From the NCBI GenBank assembly GCA_039029535.1, contig JBCCFW010000013.1:19501-83500 (forward strand): DNA of 64,000 nt, in the 5' to 3' direction. The translations under genes were made by a program, and so were the position numbers. The DNA comes from JBCCFW01 sp039029535 (lineage in GTDB: Bacteria; Acidobacteriota; JBCCFW01). The notes under the pieces are model-generated. The model saw nothing but the letters and a program-made list of their open reading frames with translations, had not been told where the DNA came from and searched no databases. Of this stretch, positions 25,806 to 34,603 are shown in pieces; positions within the stretch are counted from its first letter, which is position 1; each line of letters opens with the position of its first letter.

Positions 25806-27289
25806 GAGACCGCCAGTGCGAGGAGAGACTCCTGCGTGGCCGACGCGACGTCGTCGACCTCGCCCCGGAGACGACCCTCGTTCATGACCAGGATGCGGTC
25901 GCTCATGCCGAGGACCTCGGGGAGCTCGGAGGAGATCATGACGATGGCCTTGCCACGGCTCGCAAGCTCGTTGAGGAGGAGGTAGATCTCGTGACGGGCG
26001 CCCACGTCGATGCCGCGGGTGGGCTCGTCGAAGAGCAGCACGCGGCAGTCGCGCTCGAGCCAGCGGGCGACGAGGAGCTTCTGCTGATTGCCGCCGGACA
26101 AGGTCCCCGCCGGCTGCTCGGGACCGGACACGCGGATGCCGAGTCGCTCGACGTGACCGGCGAACACCGAGCGCTCGCGGGCGCCGTCGATGAGCCCGCC
26201 GCGGGACCAGCGGTCGAGGTTGCCGAGCGCGAAGTTCTCCCGCGACGAGAGCGCGAGCACGAGCCCTTGAGCCTTGCGGTCCTCGGTGAGCAGCGCGACG
26301 CCCGCGCCGATGGCGTCGCGTGGCCCGGTGGCGTTCAACACCTCGCCATCGACCCGAACGGTGCCGGCCGTGGCGCGGTCCGCACCGAAGACGAGACGCG
26401 CGACCTCCGTGCGTCCGGCACCGACGAGACCCGCCAGGCCGACGATCTCACCGGCACGCACCTGAAACGAGACGTCCCGCACCGGACCTCCGCACAGCCC
26501 CTCGACCTCGAGCACGATCTCGCCGAGCTCGGCCGCTTGCTTGGGGTGCTCTTGGTCGAGCGGACGACCGACCATCGCCTCGATGAGCTCGTCGCGAGAG
26601 AGGGCGTCGGCCGACCAGCAGCCGACCGACTCGCCGTCACGCAAGACGACGATGCGATCGGCGATCGCGTCGATCTCGTCGAGACGATGACTCACGAAGA
26701 CGATCCCCAGGCCGTCGGCACGCAGCTCGCGGAGGATGACGAAGAGTCGCTCGACCTCGCGCGGCGTGAGCGCGGCGGTGGGCTCGTCCATGATGAGCAG
26801 CGCCGCGTCGGCCAGCAGCGCCCGGGCGATCTCGACGAGCTGCTGACGAGCGACCTCGAGCTCGCGCACCGGCGTGTCGAGGTCGACGTCGAGCCCGAGT
26901 CGCTCCAGCACGAGCTCGGCGCGACGTCGCTCCTCGTCGCGGTCGACGAATCCGAAGCGTCGGACCGGCTCGCGACCGAGGAACAGGTTCTGTCGGACCG
27001 AGAGCTGCGGGACGAGGCTCAGCTCCTGATAGATCGTGACGACACCGGCGCGGGTCACCTCGGCCGGTGAGCGCGGGAGCGGAGAGCCTCTCAGCTCGAC
27101 GGTGCCGGCGTCGGAGGTCTCGGCACCGGAGACGATCTTGAGCAAGGTGCTCTTGCCAGCGCCGTTCTCACCGAGAAGCGCGAGGACCTCGCCCTCGCAC
27201 GCGTCGAGGTCGACCTCGTGAAGAGCCCGGACGCCCGGGTACGACCGGCAGAGGCCGGAGACCCGGAGCAGCGGTGACGCGTCGGTCAT
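25802..27289 (-). CDS. Sugar ABC transporter ATP-binding protein, RbsA type
   Basis: 495 residues with two ABC domains in tandem, the length and layout of RbsA/XylG/MglA. The first domain has Walker A GENGAGKST (about 38-46), a signature-like VRELEVARQQ in place of LSGGQ, and Walker B ALLIMDEPTAALT. The second domain has a degenerate Walker A (GLVGAGRTE), as is usual in this family, with signature LSGGNQQK and Walker B VLLFDEPTRGIDVG. It energises uptake through the permease encoded next. The gene overlaps both neighbours by 4 bases (ATGA-type), so the three subunits are translated together. Substrate specificity cannot be read from this subunit. Confidence 0.95.
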   Translation of the reverse strand: MTDASPLLRVSGLCRSYPGVRALHEVDLDACEGEVLALLGENGAGKSTLLKIVSGAETSDAGTVELRGSPLPRSPAEVTRAGVVTIYQELSLVPQLSVRQNLFLGREPVRRFGFVDRDEERRRAELVLERLGLDVDLDTPVRELEVARQQLVEIARALLADAALLIMDEPTAALTPREVERLFVILRELRADGLGIVFVSHRLDEIDAIADRIVVLRDGESVGCWSADALSRDELIEAMVGRPLDQEHPKQAAELGEIVLEVEGLCGGPVRDVSFQVRAGEIVGLAGLVGAGRTEVARLVFGADRATAGTVRVDGEVLNATGPRDAIGAGVALLTEDRKAQGLVLALSSRENFALGNLDRWSRGGLIDGARERSVFAGHVERLGIRVSGPEQPAGTLSGGNQQKLLVARWLERDCRVLLFDEPTRGIDVGARHEIYLLLNELASRGKAIVMISSELPEVLGMSDRILVMNEGRLRGEVDDVASATQESLLALAVS

Positions 27290-28254
27290 GACCCCTGGGT
27301 CGACGCTCCGCCGCTCTCACGGGTGAACAGGTCGCAGGGGATGAGGACCTTCTCGGGCACGGGGCGGCCGGAGAGGTGATCGGCGATGGCCTCGATGGTC
27401 TTCTGGCCGATGAGCTTGGGCTGCTGGATGACGTCGGCGTGGAGACGACCCTGGGCGATGGCGGCTCGCGCCTCGGGGACGGCGTCGAAGCCGACGATGG
27501 TGACGCGACCACCGCGACCCGCGCGCTCGACGGCAGCGAGGGCACCGAGAGCCGAGTCGTCGTTGATGCCGAAGATGCCGTCGAGGTCGGGATGCGACTG
27601 CAGGATGTCCTGGGCCGTGCGGAAGGCGACGTCCTTCACGCCCTTGCCGGGCAGCTTGGCGACGATGCTCAGGCCTGGGTGCTTGGCGACCTCTTCCTCG
27701 AAGCCGGCGACACGTTGGATGACCGACTCGACCTCGGGGTGATCGATGATGGCGAGCTTGCCCTGACCACCGAGGGCGTCCGCCAGCGCCTTGCCGGCGA
27801 GACGACCGCCGGCCACGTTGTCGGAGGCGACGTGGCACTCGACCTTCGCCTCGGGAGCGAGCACGGCGATGTCGGAGGTGAAGACCGGGATGCCCGCTTG
27901 ATTCGCCGCCTGCACGGTCGTGCCGATCGACTTGGAGTCACAGGGGCTCACGATGATCGCGTCGACCTTGCGGACGATGAACTCCTGGACCTGATCCTTC
28001 TGCTTGGCGACGTCGAACTCACCGGCCTGGACGATGAGCTCGAAGCCCTTCTCCTCGGCGGTGGCGCGCAGGCCGGCCTCGAGGTCCTGGTAGAACGGGT
28101 GCGTTCGCGTCAGCAGCGAGACGCCCACGACCGCGCCGCGCCCACCGTCGGGCGGGCTGCCGCCGGAAGACGAGCCGCCTCCGCCGCAACCGGTGGCGAG
28201 CAGGGCGAGGAGACCGACGAGGGCGAGCGAGAGGGGACGGAAGTGGCGGCGCAT
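27286..28254 (-). CDS. Sugar-binding lipoprotein of the ABC importer, RbsB type
   Basis: 322 residues. The signal peptide ends in lipobox LATGC (Cys23) followed by a glycine/serine linker, so the protein is membrane-anchored. The mature part is a type I periplasmic binding protein: VVGVSLLTRTHPFYQDLEAG, then VDAIIVSPCDSKSIGTTVQA, HVASDNVAGGRLAGKALADA, and DGIFGINDDSALGALAAVE. The last motif is the family's typical ligand-contacting N-D-x-A-A-G region, here with S-A-L. It resembles ribose/allose/galactose-binding proteins; the exact sugar is open. First gene of the operon, with the promoter expected in the 216 bases before it, shared divergently with the SWIM-protein operon. Confidence 0.93.
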   Translation of the reverse strand: MRRHFRPLSLALVGLLALLATGCGGGGSSSGGSPPDGGRGAVVGVSLLTRTHPFYQDLEAGLRATAEEKGFELIVQAGEFDVAKQKDQVQEFIVRKVDAIIVSPCDSKSIGTTVQAANQAGIPVFTSDIAVLAPEAKVECHVASDNVAGGRLAGKALADALGGQGKLAIIDHPEVESVIQRVAGFEEEVAKHPGLSIVAKLPGKGVKDVAFRTAQDILQSHPDLDGIFGINDDSALGALAAVERAGRGGRVTIVGFDAVPEARAAIAQGRLHADVIQQPKLIGQKTIEAIADHLSGRPVPEKVLIPCDLFTRESGGASTQGS

Positions 28255-28470
28255 GGGGACTCCGTCGCCGGTGGCGAAGACCGGCTCTCAGGACAGGGCG
28301 GAGAGCGGCGATGGTACCGCAGTCGGCGTGGGAGAACGGTGCGAGCGAGGGCGCCTGCGAGTGCTCTCACGAGTGCGATTTTTTCGTGACGAGATCGGCC
28401 GCCTGACCAGCAGGGGATCTCATGCCGGGGGCTGCTTGCGAGCCTCTCGGACCGGAGGCACCCTGCCATC

Positions 28471-29829
28471 ATGACCCACGCCTGGAGCCGCGACTCCGTC
28501 CTCGGTCTCGCCCCCGACGCCCGCTCGCTCAAGCTGGCGCAGGGCTTGGCGAAGGCCGAGAAGTGGAGCCTTCTCGCCCACGACGACGAGGCGCTCTGGG
28601 GTGAGATCCGCGACTACAAGACCGAGATCGACTTCGACGGTCCCGGCTTCAAGTGCAGTTGCCCGAGCTTCAAGTTCCCCTGCAAGCACGCGCTCGCCCT
28701 GTTCCTGGTCTTCGCCGAGTACCCCGAGGCCGTCGCCGAGGGCAAGCAGCCCGAGTGGGTGAGCGAGTGGATCGCCAGTCGTCGCGATCGGGCGAAGAAG
28801 AAGGCGGCCAAGCAGGCCGCGAGGAAGTCCGGCAAGAAGAAGGCGGTCAAGGACGTCAAGGCTCAGGCCCGTCGCGTCGCGGCGCGCGAGAAGCGAGTGG
28901 CCTCCGGCCTGGACGAGCTCTCCACCTGGATGGAAGATCTCGTCCGACAAGGGCTCGGTCAGCTACCGCAGGCGTCGTACTCGTACTGGGACACCGTCGC
29001 CAAGCGCATGGTCGACGCGCAGGCGTCGGGGCTCGAGCGTCACCTCCGTGAGCTGGAGGCACTGGTGGGCACTGGCGACGACTGGACCGAGCCCTTCCTC
29101 CATGCGCTGGGACGGCTGCATCTCCTCGTCCGTTCGGGCCGTCAGCTCGAGGGGCTGTCTCCCGAGCTTCAAGAGCGCCTGCGCATCGAGCTCGGCTGGA
29201 ACCTGAGCAAGGACGAGCTGCTCTCACGCGACGGCGTGAAGGACGAGTGGCGGGTCATGGGGCAGGTCGAGACCATCGATCGCGTGCGCACTCAGCGGAC
29301 CTGGCTCGCCGGTCGTGAGTCGGGTCGGACGGCCTGCGTTCTCCAGCACGCTCCTCTCGGGGCGGGTTACCCCACGATGCTGCTCGCCGGCACGCAGGTC
29401 CGGGCCGAGCTGTCCTTCCCGCCCGGTCCGCTACCCATTCGCGCCATCGTGAAGGACAAGGACGCCCGGGCCGAGCCCGTCGTCGCCTTCGATGGTCCCG
29501 ACGATCTCCGTGAGGCTCTCGCCGAGCGGGCTCGGGGGCTCGCCCGTGACCCTTGGCTCGATCGCTGGGCGATGACGGTGACGAACGTCCAGCTTCACCT
29601 CGGCGGGGAGGAGCCGAGCTTCCGCTGGTCGATCCAGGACGCGAAGGGCGCGCGCCTGCCCATCGTCGACGGTTGGCACGGCGGCTGGAAGCTCCTGGCG
29701 CTGACCGGTGGGGCGCCGTGCAGCCTGTTCAGCGAGTTCGGCGACGCGTCTTGCCTACCGCTGTCCTGCGTGGTCGACGGTCGGTTCCACTCGCTCACGT
29801 TGCCGGCTCAGGCCGGCGAGGCGGCCTGA
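28471..29829 (+). CDS. SWIM zinc-finger protein, first gene of MoxR/VWA operon
   Basis: 452 residues. Near the N-terminus FKCSCPSFKFPCKHALAL gives the SWIM zinc ligands C-x-C-xn-C-x-H. A lysine-rich helical stretch (about residues 105-145, ARDRAKKKAAKQAARKSG-like) follows, then an uncharacterised alpha/beta region. SWIM fingers bind zinc and can contact DNA or proteins. Proteins of this kind open gene clusters that also encode DUF5691, a MoxR ATPase, DUF5682 and a VWA protein; E. coli YehQ in the yehLMPQ cluster is a distant relative by organisation. Its stop overlaps the next start as TGATG, so the two are translationally coupled. Confidence 0.88.
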   Translation: MTHAWSRDSVLGLAPDARSLKLAQGLAKAEKWSLLAHDDEALWGEIRDYKTEIDFDGPGFKCSCPSFKFPCKHALALFLVFAEYPEAVAEGKQPEWVSEWIASRRDRAKKKAAKQAARKSGKKKAVKDVKAQARRVAAREKRVASGLDELSTWMEDLVRQGLGQLPQASYSYWDTVAKRMVDAQASGLERHLRELEALVGTGDDWTEPFLHALGRLHLLVRSGRQLEGLSPELQERLRIELGWNLSKDELLSRDGVKDEWRVMGQVETIDRVRTQRTWLAGRESGRTACVLQHAPLGAGYPTMLLAGTQVRAELSFPPGPLPIRAIVKDKDARAEPVVAFDGPDDLREALAERARGLARDPWLDRWAMTVTNVQLHLGGEEPSFRWSIQDAKGARLPIVDGWHGGWKLLALTGGAPCSLFSEFGDASCLPLSCVVDGRFHSLTLPAQAGEAA

Positions 29830-31310
29830 TGAGCGCCTGGCAAGAGAGCTGGCACGAGCTGCTCACCACGGCGGCGCTCGGCACCGAGCGAGGTGGCGCG
29901 CTGCCGGCCCTTCCGACGGTCGTCGAGGAGACGGTCACCGCCGACGGCAGCACCGAGGAGAAGCTGCTCGACGCCATCGCCGTGCTGTCGACGGGGCTGC
30001 GCGCCGGCCTGCAACCATCCGACGGTGAGCCCGTCGAGCGCTGTGAAGAGGACGAGCTCCCCGAGTGCAGTGAGAAGGCGGGACGACTGATGGAGGCGGC
30101 TCTCGAGCGAGCCAACCCGCGGCTCATGGCCGAGTGGTGTCGACTCTGTGCGGAGGCCGGTCAACGCGCACCGACCCGTCTCCTGCCCGACCTGCTGGAC
30201 CACTCTCACCATCTTCCCGGCGAGTGGTCCGCCGCCATCCTCGGTCGACGTGGCGCGTGGCTGGCCTCGAAGAACCCGGCGTGGAGGGTTCGTGCCGAGG
30301 TCGACGACGACCTGGCCAGCCAGTTCCTCGAGAGCCCGCGAGCCCTCCGTCTCCAGGCGCTGCACGCGCTGAGACGACAGGACCCGGCTCGCGCACGCGA
30401 GCTCATCGCGGAGACCTGGAAGGGAGAGAAGCTCGATGACCGCCTGCGCTTCCTCACCTCACTGGCCGAGGGACTGTCCGCCGACGACGAGCCCTTCCTC
30501 ACCGAGCGACTCGCCGAGCGGAGCAAGAAGCTGCGGCTCGAGGCGGCTGGGCTCCTGTCCTGCCTGCCCGGCTCGCCGCTCGCACGCCGAATGAGCGAGA
30601 GGATCGGCACCCTCGTCGACGTCGAGCGCAAGGTCGTGCGGAAGAAGCTGACGGTCGAGCTTCCCGAGCTCACCGACGCCGACGAGCAAGACGGTCTCGA
30701 CGACAAGGCCGTGCTCGGCCTGGGGCGTCGTGCGTCGTTGCTCATGCGCATCGTGAGCCACGTGCCCGTGGCCGCCTGGGAGGGGCTGGTCGAGAAGCCG
30801 GACGAGCTGTTGAAGCTCTTCGCGAAGTCCGATCACGCGATGGCGTTGGTCTTCGGCTTGGCCGAAGCCGCCGTCCGACAGCGTCGCTCCGACTGGGCCG
30901 AGGCCGTGCTGACGCACGAGCTGGGCTCCCAGGGCGGGGCGCTGGCCGAGCGTCGTGTCGAGTTGATCGGGGGCCTGTGGAGACTCGTCGACCGCGAGCG
31001 GCGGGAGGCGATGCTGCTCCGGCTGCTCGATCGCGCGCGCACCTGGCCGGAGGTCGGTCCGGTGCTGCAGGCAGCCGACGACGAGCTCGGCATGAAGGCC
31101 GGCGAGAAGTTGATCGACTGGTGTCATCGCTGCCAGCGAGCCCAGTGGCATCCCCGACTCGGTGACTTCATCCGACTCGAGCTGCCGACGATCTTGAGCC
31201 CTGCTCTCGCAGGGCGAGTCCATGAGTTGGGGGCCTCCCGCGAGCCGTGGCCCGCAGTGGCGGCCGTGCTGGAGCTGAGACGAGACATGAGAGAGGAGCT
31301 GACGCCATGA
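29829..31310 (+). CDS. DUF5691 protein
   Basis: 493 residues from the ATG at 29829, which overlaps the upstream stop (TGATG). The opening SWHELLTTAALGTERGGALP is the typical DUF5691 start. The rest is an all-helical array with HEAT-like pairs (LRLQALHALRRQDPARAREL, KKLRLEAAGLLSCLPGSPLA), probably a scaffold. No catalytic residues are recognisable. The family is found with SWIM, MoxR, DUF5682 and VWA proteins, as here; its biochemical role is unknown. The stop overlaps the next start (ATGA). Confidence 0.85.
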   Translation: MSAWQESWHELLTTAALGTERGGALPALPTVVEETVTADGSTEEKLLDAIAVLSTGLRAGLQPSDGEPVERCEEDELPECSEKAGRLMEAALERANPRLMAEWCRLCAEAGQRAPTRLLPDLLDHSHHLPGEWSAAILGRRGAWLASKNPAWRVRAEVDDDLASQFLESPRALRLQALHALRRQDPARARELIAETWKGEKLDDRLRFLTSLAEGLSADDEPFLTERLAERSKKLRLEAAGLLSCLPGSPLARRMSERIGTLVDVERKVVRKKLTVELPELTDADEQDGLDDKAVLGLGRRASLLMRIVSHVPVAAWEGLVEKPDELLKLFAKSDHAMALVFGLAEAAVRQRRSDWAEAVLTHELGSQGGALAERRVELIGGLWRLVDRERREAMLLRLLDRARTWPEVGPVLQAADDELGMKAGEKLIDWCHRCQRAQWHPRLGDFIRLELPTILSPALAGRVHELGASREPWPAVAAVLELRRDMREELTP

Positions 31311-32392
31311 GTGACACGACGTCCGTCCTGCGACGCCACGCCGAAGACCTGTTCGCCGAGGAGCTGGAAGCCCTGGCGGCCCAGGACGACCGGCAACGCC
31401 CGCCTTCGTGGAAGCTGTCGCCCTGGGCGACCTGCACCTACCTGCTCGGCGGCAAGCTCGACGACGGCTTCGAGGTCACGCCGAAGTACATCGGCAACCG
31501 CCGCGTCATCGAGATCGCGGTGTCGACGCTGGCGACCGATCGAGCCCTGCTGTTGCTCGGCGTGCCCGGGACCGCCAAGACCTGGGTGAGCGAGCACCTG
31601 GCCGCGGCCATCTCCGGCGATTCGACCCTGCTCGTGCAGGGGACGGCCGGCACGCCGGAAGAGGCCATCCGCTACGGGTGGAACTACGCGAGCCTGCTCG
31701 CCAAGGGGCCGAGTCGGGAGGCGCTGGTCCCGTCACCCATCATGACGGCCATGGCCGACGGCAAGCTCGCGCGTTTCGAGGAGCTGACTCGCGTGCCTTC
31801 GGACGTGCAGGACACCCTCATCACCGTGCTCTCGGAGAAGACGCTCCCCATCCCGGAGCTGTCCAGCGAGGTGCAGGCGACCAAGGGCTTCAACGTCATC
31901 GCCACCGCCAACAACCGCGACCGCGGCGTGAACGAGCTCTCGAGCGCGCTCAAGCGTCGCTTCAACACGGTCATCCTCCCCGTGCCGCGCACGGCCACCG
32001 AGGAGGTGAAGATCGTCGAGAACCGCGTGCGCGACCTCGGCCGCGCGCTCGAGCTCCCCGGTGAGGCGAAGCTCGACGAGATCCAGCGGGTCGTCACCAT
32101 CTTCCGCGAGCTGCGCGACGGCAAGACCGAGGACGGCAAGACCCAGCTCAAGTCGCCGTCGGCCACCCTGTCGACCGCCGAGGCCATCGGTGTCGTGAGT
32201 CAGGGGCTCTCCCTGGCGGCCCACTTCGGCGACGGCGCGCTCTCCGCCTCCGACGTCGCGTCGGGGCTGACCGGCGCCATCGTCAAGGACCCCGTCCAGG
32301 ACCGAGTGGTCTGGAAGGAGTACCTCGAGACCGTCGTCAAGGAACGCAAGGGTTGGAAGGACCTCTACCGCGCCTGTCGCGAGCTCGACTGA
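31307..32392 (+). CDS. MoxR-family AAA+ ATPase, YehL-like
   Basis: 361 residues from the ATG at 31307, in an ATGA overlap. Walker A GVPGTAKTW (about 85-93), then GWNYASLLAKGP, then ADGKLARFEELTRVPSDVQD in the Walker B/MoxR insertion region. ATANNRDRGVNELSSALKRRF supplies sensor 1 and the arginine finger. Single AAA+ module with the C-terminal lid; the length fits the YehL subfamily of MoxR ATPases. MoxR proteins act as chaperone-like machines that remodel or activate partners, usually with a VWA protein encoded alongside; here that is the last gene of the operon. Cytoplasmic. Confidence 0.93.
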   Translation: MSDTTSVLRRHAEDLFAEELEALAAQDDRQRPPSWKLSPWATCTYLLGGKLDDGFEVTPKYIGNRRVIEIAVSTLATDRALLLLGVPGTAKTWVSEHLAAAISGDSTLLVQGTAGTPEEAIRYGWNYASLLAKGPSREALVPSPIMTAMADGKLARFEELTRVPSDVQDTLITVLSEKTLPIPELSSEVQATKGFNVIATANNRDRGVNELSSALKRRFNTVILPVPRTATEEVKIVENRVRDLGRALELPGEAKLDEIQRVVTIFRELRDGKTEDGKTQLKSPSATLSTAEAIGVVSQGLSLAAHFGDGALSASDVASGLTGAIVKDPVQDRVVWKEYLETVVKERKGWKDLYRACRELD

Positions 32393-32404
32393 GCGGCTGA
32401 CCTC

Positions 32405-34603
32405 ATGAACGACGATCGCGTCCACGTCTTCGGCATCCGGCACCACGGGCCGGGTTGCGCCCGCAGCCTCGAAGCTGCGCTGGCGAAGCTGTCGCCCGAC
32501 ATCGTGCTGGTGGAGGGGCCTCCCGAGGCCGAAGAGCTCGTGCCCCTCGTCGTTCACGAGGAGATGAAGCCACCGGTCGCGATCCTCGTTCATCCCAAGG
32601 ACGACCCGTCGCGCGCCGCGTTCTACCCCTTTGCCGTCTACTCGCCGGAGTGGCGCGCCATGTGCCACGCGGTGAAGAACGAGGTCCCGTTCCGCTTCAT
32701 CGACCTGCCGCAGGCTCAGCGCTTCGCGCTCGATCCTGAAGAGGAGGAAGACCGCGACGCCAGCCTGCGACGGGATCCTCTCGAAGAGCTCGCGGCGGCT
32801 GCCGGCATGAATGACGGAGAGGAGTGGTGGGATCGTCTCGTCGAGTCGCGGCGCGACGGGGACGCCACCATCTTCACCTCACTGGCCGAAGCCATGGGCG
32901 CCGTTCGGGAAGGCGAGGAGGAGCTTCCGCTCATGGAGGCCCGTCGTGAGGCCACCATGCGGCTCGCCATCCGGCAGGCCGTGCGGGAAGGACATGAGCG
33001 CATCGCCGTGGTCTGCGGTGCCTGGCACGTCCCGGCGCTGACGAAGAAGACGAAGGTAGCCGACGACCGCGCTCTGCTGAAGGGCCTGAAGAAGGTCAAG
33101 ACCGAGGCGGCCTGGATCCCGTGGACGAGCGAGCGTCTCGCTTCGGTCTCCGGCTACGGCGCTGGCGTGCGCTCGCCTGAGTGGTACCAGCAGCTCTGGC
33201 GGGAGGAGTCACCGGTAGTGCCCTGGCTCACCCGGGCGGCTCGACATCTCCGTCGCGCGGATCTCGATGCCTCGTCGGCGAGCATCATCGAGGCGGTGCG
33301 GCTGGCGGAGACACTCGGTGCTCTCCGTGGTCGAAGCTTGCCCGGGCTCGACGAGCTGCGCGATGCCGCGCTCACCGTGCTCTGCTTCGGCCAGGAGTCC
33401 TCCCTCCAGCTCATCGAACGAGCGCTCGTCGTCGGCAAGCGCCTGGGACGCGTGCCGTCGGTGGGACCTCGTCTTCCGTTCCAGGTCGACTTCGAGCGCC
33501 AGCGAAAGAAGCTCCGCCTCGAGCCCAGCGCCGACCGCGTCGTGCGAGCGCTCGACCTGCGCAAGCCGATGGACCTCGAGCGCAGCCGCTTCCTTCATCG
33601 ACTGCTCGTGCTCGACATCGACTGGGGTCGGAGCGAGGGCGTCGGAGGTGCGCGGGGCACCTTCCGCGAGAGCTGGTCCCTGCAGTGGAAGCCCGAGCTC
33701 GAGCTCTTGGTCATCGAGGCTGGCCGGCACGGGAACACGGTCGCGCTCGCCGCGTCGGCGCGCCTGATCACCCTTGCCCAGGTCGAGACCGAGCTGGTCG
33801 AGCTCGTGCGGCGACTCGATCACGCCCTGCTCGCCGACTTGCCCGACGCCGCCAACGCGCTCATGACCGCCGTCGAGCGAGTAGGGGCGACGGGCACCGA
33901 CGTCGCGTCGATGATGGACGCCCTCCCCGAGCTCGTCCGCATCAGTCGCTACGGCAACGTGCGCGAGGTCGATCAGACCTTCGTGGCTCGGGTCGTCGAT
34001 GGGCTGATCGTGCGGCTCACCGTGGGACTCGGCGACGCTTGTCGCTCGCTCGACACGGATCTGTCTCAGGCCATGATGGCTCGCCTGAGCGCGGTGGATG
34101 CGGCCATCCGGCTGCACGACGATGAGAACGGCCGTGCGGCCTGGCTGGAAGCGCTGGCGGTCCTGCCGTCGGGCGAGGACGTGCACGGGCTACTTCAGGG
34201 GCGGGCCTGTCGGCTGCTGCGCGATGCCGGCGTGCTCGACGCGGAGGAGACCGCGACCGCGCTGAGCCTGGCGTTGTCGATCGCTGCCGAGCCGATCGAT
34301 GCGGCGAGCTGGATCGAGGGCTTCCTCGCCGACAGCGGGACCCTGCTCGTTCACGACGAGGGCCTGTTCTCGATCCTCGACGAGTGGGTGGTCGGACTGG
34401 GCGATGAGGTGTTCGTCGAGCTGCTCCCCCTCCTGCGGCGGAGCTTCTCCCAGCTCGAGCTCGGGGCACGGCGTCAGCTCCTGAACCGCGTGGCTCGCGG
34501 GACCGCGGTGCGCCGCGACTCGCGCGTGGCCGCCTTCGACGAGACGCTGGCGGAGGGCTGCCTTCCCCTCCTGCGACAGCTCCTGAGAGGAGAGACGACA
34601 TGA
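32405..34603 (+). CDS. DUF5682 protein
   Basis: 732 residues. The N-terminus VHVFGIRHHGPGCARSLEAA is the hallmark of DUF5682, followed by DIVLVEGPPEAEEL and, near residue 200, VVCGAWHVPAL. This GIRHHGPG...EGP...CGAWH arrangement recalls TraB/TIKI-like and erythromycin-esterase-like folds, in which His and Glu residues form a metal or catalytic centre (inference). The C-terminal 450 residues are helical. It starts 12 bases after the MoxR stop and ends in an ATGA overlap with the VWA gene. Its constant partners suggest it is the client or effector of the MoxR/VWA pair. Confidence 0.88.
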   Translation: MNDDRVHVFGIRHHGPGCARSLEAALAKLSPDIVLVEGPPEAEELVPLVVHEEMKPPVAILVHPKDDPSRAAFYPFAVYSPEWRAMCHAVKNEVPFRFIDLPQAQRFALDPEEEEDRDASLRRDPLEELAAAAGMNDGEEWWDRLVESRRDGDATIFTSLAEAMGAVREGEEELPLMEARREATMRLAIRQAVREGHERIAVVCGAWHVPALTKKTKVADDRALLKGLKKVKTEAAWIPWTSERLASVSGYGAGVRSPEWYQQLWREESPVVPWLTRAARHLRRADLDASSASIIEAVRLAETLGALRGRSLPGLDELRDAALTVLCFGQESSLQLIERALVVGKRLGRVPSVGPRLPFQVDFERQRKKLRLEPSADRVVRALDLRKPMDLERSRFLHRLLVLDIDWGRSEGVGGARGTFRESWSLQWKPELELLVIEAGRHGNTVALAASARLITLAQVETELVELVRRLDHALLADLPDAANALMTAVERVGATGTDVASMMDALPELVRISRYGNVREVDQTFVARVVDGLIVRLTVGLGDACRSLDTDLSQAMMARLSAVDAAIRLHDDENGRAAWLEALAVLPSGEDVHGLLQGRACRLLRDAGVLDAEETATALSLALSIAAEPIDAASWIEGFLADSGTLLVHDEGLFSILDEWVVGLGDEVFVELLPLLRRSFSQLELGARRQLLNRVARGTAVRRDSRVAAFDETLAEGCLPLLRQLLRGETT

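Noticed and set aside
28367..28390. Possible terminator or promoter around cacgagtgcgattttttcgtg
   Set aside because: The stem is five bases only and the T-run lies inside the loop; it lies between divergent operons, so no transcript end is expected there.
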